Below are positions 6,618-9,868 of a DNA stretch of 9,868 nucleotides, in pieces. The stretch covers positions 1 to 9,868 of the forward strand of contig CABQNF010000024.1 in the NCBI GenBank assembly GCA_902465465.1, read 5' to 3'. The stretch is from an uncultured Collinsella sp. Its GTDB lineage: Bacteria; Actinomycetota; Coriobacteriia; Coriobacteriales; Coriobacteriaceae. Numbering within the stretch: the stretch's first letter is position 1; each line of letters starts with the position of its first letter. Both the position numbers and the translations under genes were made by a program. The notes under the pieces are model-generated. The model was not told the origin of the DNA, ran no database searches, and worked only from the letters and a program-made list of their open reading frames with translations.

Positions 6618-6721
6618 CATCGCGGGCGGCGCAGGGGCGGCGTCATGGGATAGGTGCGACTTTTGCTGGGCGCAAGTGCTGGCGCGCTCCAACGCCGGCC
6701 CGCTCCATTCAAACGTGTACG

Positions 6722-6775
6722 TCAGCCTCCAAACATGTCATTTTTTGCAGCTTTTGGAGGCTGATGCACATGTTT
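6722..6775. repeat. Nested inverted repeat in the larC/PHP divergent intergenic region
   Basis: TCAGCCTCCAAA (6722-6733) and TTTGGAGGCTGA (6753-6764) form a perfect 12-base inverted repeat with a 19-base loop. AAACATGT (6731-6738) is also the inverse of ACATGTTT (6768-6775), so a second, overlapping hairpin is possible. A T6 run at 6741-6746 lies in the loop. The remainder of 6566-6905 shows no gene. The element may be an operator, an attenuator or a dispersed intergenic repeat. Confidence 0.6.
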
Positions 6776-6867
6776 TGAGAGCGCAAGCGAGGCCGCACCG
6801 CGCGCCGCGCAGCCTTTCCAATCGATTTCGACCCCCGGCGTGCCCGGCGTGTTGAGAGCTGCGCCAT

Positions 6868-6900
6868 TACAATGGAGCGGATTCGCTTGACGCAAAGGAG
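6868..6900 (+). promoter_or_regulatory. Possible -10 box and ribosome-binding site of the PHP gene
   Basis: TACAAT at 6868-6873 is a good -10 match but the upstream -35 is not convincing; a TTGAGA at 6852-6857 is too close to be its partner. The strong AAAGGAG at 6894-6900 stands 5 bases before ATG 6906 and fixes the start. Confidence 0.4.
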
Positions 6901-6905
6901 CCGCC

Positions 6906-7817
6906 ATGTCTGCTTGCCCGCTGATCGATTGCCATACCCACACCTCGTTCTCGGACGGTCATGCCTCGTTTGAGGACAACGTTCGCGCCGCTGCTGCGGC
7001 CAGCTGCCGCGTCATGGTCTCAACCGATCATCTCGCCCTGCCCGCCAGCATGGACGCCAACTGCGAAGTGCAGGTTACTGAGGGCGACCTGCCGGCGCAT
7101 CGTCTGGCTTTTGAGGACGCCCGCAAGCTCGCCGCGCAGATCACGCCGGAGCTCGAGCTTATCTATGGCTTTGAATGCGACTGGTACGAAGGTTGCGAGC
7201 CTTTGGTTGAGCGCTGGTCCGCGGGTGCCATAGTGCGCTTGGGCAGCGTGCATTGGATTGGCAACCCGGGCGATATCATGGCCGGTGCCGCGGGTACGGC
7301 GGGAACGGAAAACGTCGCTCGCCCCGATACGCCCGATTCCCTTTGCGGTTGGATCGACGACGACACCGACCTGCACGTTTGGGAAAACCTGGGCGTGCGC
7401 GGCGTGTGGGAGCGCTATGTCGACGACTGGTGCCGCGCCTGCGAAAGCTCGCTCAGCTTTGATGTGATGGCTCACCCTGACCTGGTCATGCGCTTTTCGA
7501 AGGAAGGCTTTACGCCCGACTTTGACCCCGCACCGTTTTGGCAGCAGATGGCCGAATGCGCCCACGATACGGGCCGCCGCATTGAGGTCTCGACCGCCGC
7601 ACCGCGCAAGGGCCTCGACGACTACTATCCCACGACCGGATTGCTGCATTGCTTTGCCCACGCCGAGGTGCCGATAACTTTTGGCTCGGACGCACACCGC
7701 GCCTGCGACATCTGCTGGAACATCCGTGAGGCCCAGGCACACGCCTACGACTGCGGCTACCGAACCTTCGGCATCCCCCACCTCACCGGAGAATGGGAGT
7801 CCACGCCCCTCGCCTAA
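6906..7817 (+). CDS. PHP-family phosphoesterase, probable HisJ-type histidinol-phosphatase
   Basis: The 303-residue protein has the complete PHP metal-site set: HTH at 10-12 with D17, D41-H42 in STDHL, E90 in GFECDW, H116 in GSVHW, H190 in AHPDL, E227 in IEVSTA, and D262-x-H264 in SDAH. This order is that of HisJ/HisK histidinol-phosphatases, which remove phosphate from L-histidinol phosphate, and the length is slightly greater than usual for the family. An extra stretch at about 120-155, rich in Gly, Ala and Asp, follows the fifth motif. It is convergent with the histidine cluster hisA-hisF-hisI-hisE, which fits the missing phosphatase step. The start is set by AAAGGAG just upstream. Other PHP phosphoesterase activities are not excluded, so no symbol is assigned. 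Confidence 0.87.
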   Translation: MSACPLIDCHTHTSFSDGHASFEDNVRAAAAASCRVMVSTDHLALPASMDANCEVQVTEGDLPAHRLAFEDARKLAAQITPELELIYGFECDWYEGCEPLVERWSAGAIVRLGSVHWIGNPGDIMAGAAGTAGTENVARPDTPDSLCGWIDDDTDLHVWENLGVRGVWERYVDDWCRACESSLSFDVMAHPDLVMRFSKEGFTPDFDPAPFWQQMAECAHDTGRRIEVSTAAPRKGLDDYYPTTGLLHCFAHAEVPITFGSDAHRACDICWNIREAQAHAYDCGYRTFGIPHLTGEWESTPLA

Positions 7818-7829
7818 CCATCCCTTCAT

Positions 7830-7898
7830 AAGTTGCGGTGGAATAGGGATTGTTTTGCCTGATGAAGCGCTTAAACAGTCCCTATTTCACCGCAACTT
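7830..7898. repeat. Long inverted repeat (26-bp stem) between convergent PHP and hisE genes
   Basis: The left arm 7830-7855 pairs with the right arm 7873-7898 around a 17-base loop. All 26 positions pair, counting two G-U pairs. The arms begin AAGTTGCGGTGGAATAGGGA and end TCCCTATTTCACCGCAACTT. No T run follows on either strand, so it is not a typical intrinsic terminator, although it could slow or end transcription from both sides. The length and symmetry suggest a dispersed palindromic element or miniature mobile element. Confidence 0.75.
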
Positions 7899-7937
7899 CC
7901 ATGACCCCGTTACACCAACAAAGACTGTCCCAAACGA

Positions 7938-8255
7938 CTAGTGGCGGCGGGCGTTGAGTTCGCCGGCCAGCTCGTCGAGGGTAATGCCGTAGCGCTCAAG
8001 CGTCACGAGCAAGTGGTAGACCAGGTCGCCAGCCTCGTAGCGGATGTGATCGTGATCGTTATCCTTGCAGGCCATGATCACCTCGCTCGCCTCCTCGGCA
8101 AGCTTCTTGAGCAGCTCGTCCTCGACGTCGGTCAGCAGGCGAGCGGTATAGCTCTCCTGCGGCGATGCGTCGCGACGGCCGTGAATCACCTCGGCGAGCC
8201 CCGTCAGCGTCTCACCGATATTTCCATCCTGAACGTTTGCGGTGCGCACACCCAT
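7938..8255 (-). CDS. hisE: Phosphoribosyl-ATP diphosphatase
   Basis: HisE hydrolyses phosphoribosyl-ATP to phosphoribosyl-AMP and pyrophosphate, the second step of histidine synthesis. It shares the all-alpha NTP-pyrophosphatase fold with MazG. The 105-residue chain has PQESYTARLL at about 32-41, the metal-binding KKLAEEASEVIMACK at about 50-64 (E54, E55, E58), and YEAGDLVYHLLV at about 73-84 with D77. ATG 8255 has AAAGGA 7 bases upstream. It is the last gene of the his group, 46 bases after hisI, and is not fused to it, unlike the bifunctional HisIE of enterobacteria. The residues before the SPQESYTARLL segment are a usual N-terminal helix. Length and motifs match the family. Confidence 0.95.
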   Translation of the reverse strand: MGVRTANVQDGNIGETLTGLAEVIHGRRDASPQESYTARLLTDVEDELLKKLAEEASEVIMACKDNDHDHIRYEAGDLVYHLLVTLERYGITLDELAGELNARRH

Positions 8256-8301
8256 AGTTCAATCCTTTCTGGTTGGCCGAGCGTCTAATCGAGCGCCCGC
8301 C

Positions 8302-8685
8302 CTACGCGAGTTTCTTAAAGAAGCAGGTACGGTTGCCGGTATGGCAGGCCGGACCCGGCGAGTCAACCTTGACCAGCAACGTATCGCTATCGCAGTCGGC
8401 CCAAAGCTCCTTGACCTCCTGCATATTGCCGCTCGTCGCGCCCTTGTTCCAGAGCTCCTGGCGACTGCGACTCCAAAACCACGTGGTACCGGTCTTGAGC
8501 GTCAGCCCCACCGACTCCTCGTTCATCCAAGCAACCATAAGCACCTCGCCGGTGTCATACTGCTGAACCACACAAGGAATCAGCCCCTTGGCGTCGTATG
8601 TAAGCTTTGAAGGATCGGTTATCTCTTCCATTTCTCTTCCCAAGTTCAAACTTCGCAGGTCGGGTGCCTGGGCAAGCCGCAGCAT
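8302..8685 (-). CDS. hisI: Phosphoribosyl-AMP cyclohydrolase
   Basis: HisI opens the adenine ring of phosphoribosyl-AMP, the third step of histidine synthesis, using zinc and magnesium. Visible motifs are WFWSRSRQELWNKG at 69-82 with TSGN after it, DCDSDTLL at 97-104 (magnesium-binding aspartates), and GPACHTG at 111-117 with C114 and H115, followed by C121. The ATG at 8685 overlaps the hisF stop codon in a TAATG arrangement, suggesting coupling. An alternative ATG at 8631 would drop 18 nonconserved residues and give a more typical 109-residue protein; both have only a weak GGA site. Family assignment is secure, the exact start is not. Confidence 0.93.
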   Translation of the reverse strand: MLRLAQAPDLRSLNLGREMEEITDPSKLTYDAKGLIPCVVQQYDTGEVLMVAWMNEESVGLTLKTGTTWFWSRSRQELWNKGATSGNMQEVKELWADCDSDTLLVKVDSPGPACHTGNRTCFFKKLA

Positions 8686-9467
8686 TAGAAGTCCAGCCTC
8701 ACAGGAATACCTTGAGAGGCCATATACTCTTTGACTTCGCGAATGCTGAACGTCCCAAAGTGAAAGACGCTCGCCGCCAGCACGGCATCGGCCTCGCCCT
8801 CAATCACGCCCTCGGCAAAATGCTCGAGCGCGCCCACACCGCCGCTCGCAATCACCGGAATCGGCACCGCGCGCGCCACGGCGCGGGTGAGCGCCAGGTC
8901 AAATCCGGCCTTGGTGCCGTCGCGGTCCATACTGGTGAGCAGGATCTCGCCGGCGCCGCGACGAGCCGCCTCCTCGGCCCACGCCACCGCGTCGATGCCC
9001 GTGGCGTTGCGGCCGCCCGCCGTGAAGACCTCCCACTTGTCGGCACCAGATGCGCCGGGCAAACCGACGCGCTTGGCATCGATCGCCACGACCACGGCCT
9101 GGCTACCAAACGCCGCGGCAGCCTGGCTAATCAGCGACGGGTCGCGCACGGCGGCAGAGTTGAGCGACACCTTGTCGGCACCGGCTGCAACCATGGTGCG
9201 CATGCCCGCCAGGTCGCGAAAACCGCCGCCCACGGTATAGGGAATGGCTAGCTCCTCGGCCGCATGCGCCGCCATCTCGATGGTCGTCGCACGGTTGTCG
9301 CTCGTGGCGGTAATGTCCAAGAAGACGACCTCGTCCGCACCCTCGCGGTCGTAGGCGCGCGCCAGCTCCACCGGATCGCCCGCATCGCGCAAGCTCACAA
9401 AGTTGACGCCCTTGACCACACGGCCGTCCTTGACGTCCAGGCAGGGAATCACACGTTTGGTAAGCAT
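8685..9467 (-). CDS. hisF: Imidazole glycerol phosphate synthase, cyclase subunit
   Basis: HisF is the (beta/alpha)8 cyclase subunit that, with glutaminase HisH, forms imidazole glycerol phosphate and AICAR from PRFAR. The 260-residue length is close to normal. The N-terminal CLDVKDGRVVKG holds D11 and K19; FLDITAT has D51; VVAIDAKR contains the second catalytic acid D130. Phosphate-binding strands appear as TVGGGFRD at about 78-85, LNSAAV at about 102-107 and IASGGVG at about 206-212. GGGGAGGAG 6 bases before ATG 9467 is a strong ribosome-binding site. Only 3 bases separate it from the hisA stop codon and it overlaps hisI, so it lies within one operon. No hisH is seen in this window; it may lie upstream of hisA. 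Confidence 0.97.
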   Translation of the reverse strand: MLTKRVIPCLDVKDGRVVKGVNFVSLRDAGDPVELARAYDREGADEVVFLDITATSDNRATTIEMAAHAAEELAIPYTVGGGFRDLAGMRTMVAAGADKVSLNSAAVRDPSLISQAAAAFGSQAVVVAIDAKRVGLPGASGADKWEVFTAGGRNATGIDAVAWAEEAARRGAGEILLTSMDRDGTKAGFDLALTRAVARAVPIPVIASGGVGALEHFAEGVIEGEADAVLAASVFHFGTFSIREVKEYMASQGIPVRLDF

Positions 9468-9470
9468 GGG

Positions 9471-9868
9471 CTACTCCTCCCCTCGGGCGGCGGTCAGCGC
9501 CTGTACCAGCGTAAAGTTGCCCTCGTAGAGCGCGCGACCGGTAATGGCACCTTCAATCGCGCCCTCACCCACTGCGGCCAGCGCGCGGATGTCGTCGAGC
9601 GTCGAGATGCCACCCGATGCCACGACGGGAAAGCCCGCGACCTCGGCCACATGGCGATACGCCGCCACATCGATGCCCGCCTGCATGCCATCGCGCGCAA
9701 TGTCGGTATACACCAGATGCTTAAAACCCAGCTCGGAAAGCTGCGCCACGGCGTCGTCGAGCGCCACGCCCGCGCCGTCACGCCAGCCATTCACCTTGAC
9801 CTGGCCGTCGCGTGCGGCAATATCTGCCACCAACAGCTCGCCAAAGCCTTGGGCCGCCACCTCGGCAA
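9471..9868 (-). CDS. hisA: 1-(5-phosphoribosyl)-5-[(5-phosphoribosylamino)methylideneamino]imidazole-4-carboxamide isomerase, 5' end outside the window
   Basis: HisA isomerises ProFAR to PRFAR, the substrate of HisF. The last 131 residues are present and the frame is open to the right edge, so the start is not in the window; the GTG at 9860 is only an internal codon. The C-terminal half of the (beta/alpha)8 barrel is clear: a GW turn after a strand ending VAD, TDIARDGMQAG, the phosphate-binding VVASGGIS, and GAITGRALYEG at the end. In actinobacteria without trpF the homologue PriA acts in both histidine and tryptophan synthesis; that cannot be decided from this half. It is followed by hisF after 3 bases. 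Confidence 0.93.
   Translation of the reverse strand, partial: AEVAAQGFGELLVADIAARDGQVKVNGWRDGAGVALDDAVAQLSELGFKHLVYTDIARDGMQAGIDVAAYRHVAEVAGFPVVASGGISTLDDIRALAAVGEGAIEGAITGRALYEGNFTLVQALTAARGEE

Noticed and set aside
6566..6712. Extension of the larC-type gene to an upstream ATG at 6604 or 6712
   Set aside because: The extra residues do not resemble LarC and neither start has a ribosome-binding site, whereas ATG 6565 has AAAGGA.
7020..7829. A 269-codon open frame on the minus strand opposite the PHP gene
   Set aside because: The plus-strand product has the complete PHP motif set and a strong ribosome-binding site; the antisense frame has neither.
7938..8685. A split bifunctional hisIE gene broken by a frameshift
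   Set aside because: Both parts have complete motifs, proper stop and start codons and a ribosome-binding site before hisE, so they are separate genes.

Overview
The window looks like a chromosomal segment of a moderately high-GC actinobacterium, most likely class Coriobacteriia (a Collinsella-type gut bacterium). That placement is inferred, not proven. It rests on the gene order mazG - eno - divIC/ftsB-like - ppx/gppA, an arrangement typical of Actinobacteria, on GC-rich codon use, and on stand-alone hisI and hisE genes.

Layout from left to right. (1) 1-1307, minus strand: the 5' part of a Ppx/GppA phosphatase gene, preceded 20 bp upstream by a gene for a DivIC/FtsB-type septum protein. A weak extended -10 promoter lies upstream of the pair. 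(2) 1399-2792, minus strand: enolase with a clear intrinsic terminator. (3) 2793-3200: a roughly 400-bp divergent intergenic region. It holds the probable eno promoter with a pair of 10-bp direct repeats, a 9-C tract, and a striking array of tandem repeats about 32-33 bp apart. (4) 3201-4568, plus strand: a lower-GC AAA ATPase/DUF4143 gene that interrupts the otherwise conserved mazG-eno neighbourhood and looks acquired. (5) 4608-6565, minus strand: an operon of a stand-alone LarC C-terminal domain, a YfcE-type phosphodiesterase and MazG. (6) 6566-6905: a divergent intergenic region with a nested inverted repeat. (7) 6906-7817, plus strand: a PHP-family phosphoesterase resembling HisJ histidinol-phosphatase. 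(8) 7818-7937: a 26-bp-stem inverted repeat between convergent genes. (9) 7938-9868, minus strand: the histidine genes in transcription order hisA (5'-truncated by the window edge), hisF, hisI, hisE.

How the genes work together: HisE, HisI, HisA and HisF carry out successive middle steps of histidine biosynthesis, and the convergent PHP protein is a plausible supplier of the later histinol-phosphate (histidinol-phosphate) phosphatase step. Enolase is glycolytic. MazG and YfcE are housekeeping phosphohydrolases. The most unusual parts are the repeat array in front of the ATPase, the LarC C-terminal domain without a LarC N-terminal partner, and the two large intergenic inverted repeats. I did not find a clearly new multi-gene system. 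No tRNA, rRNA, CRISPR array or transposase was seen.
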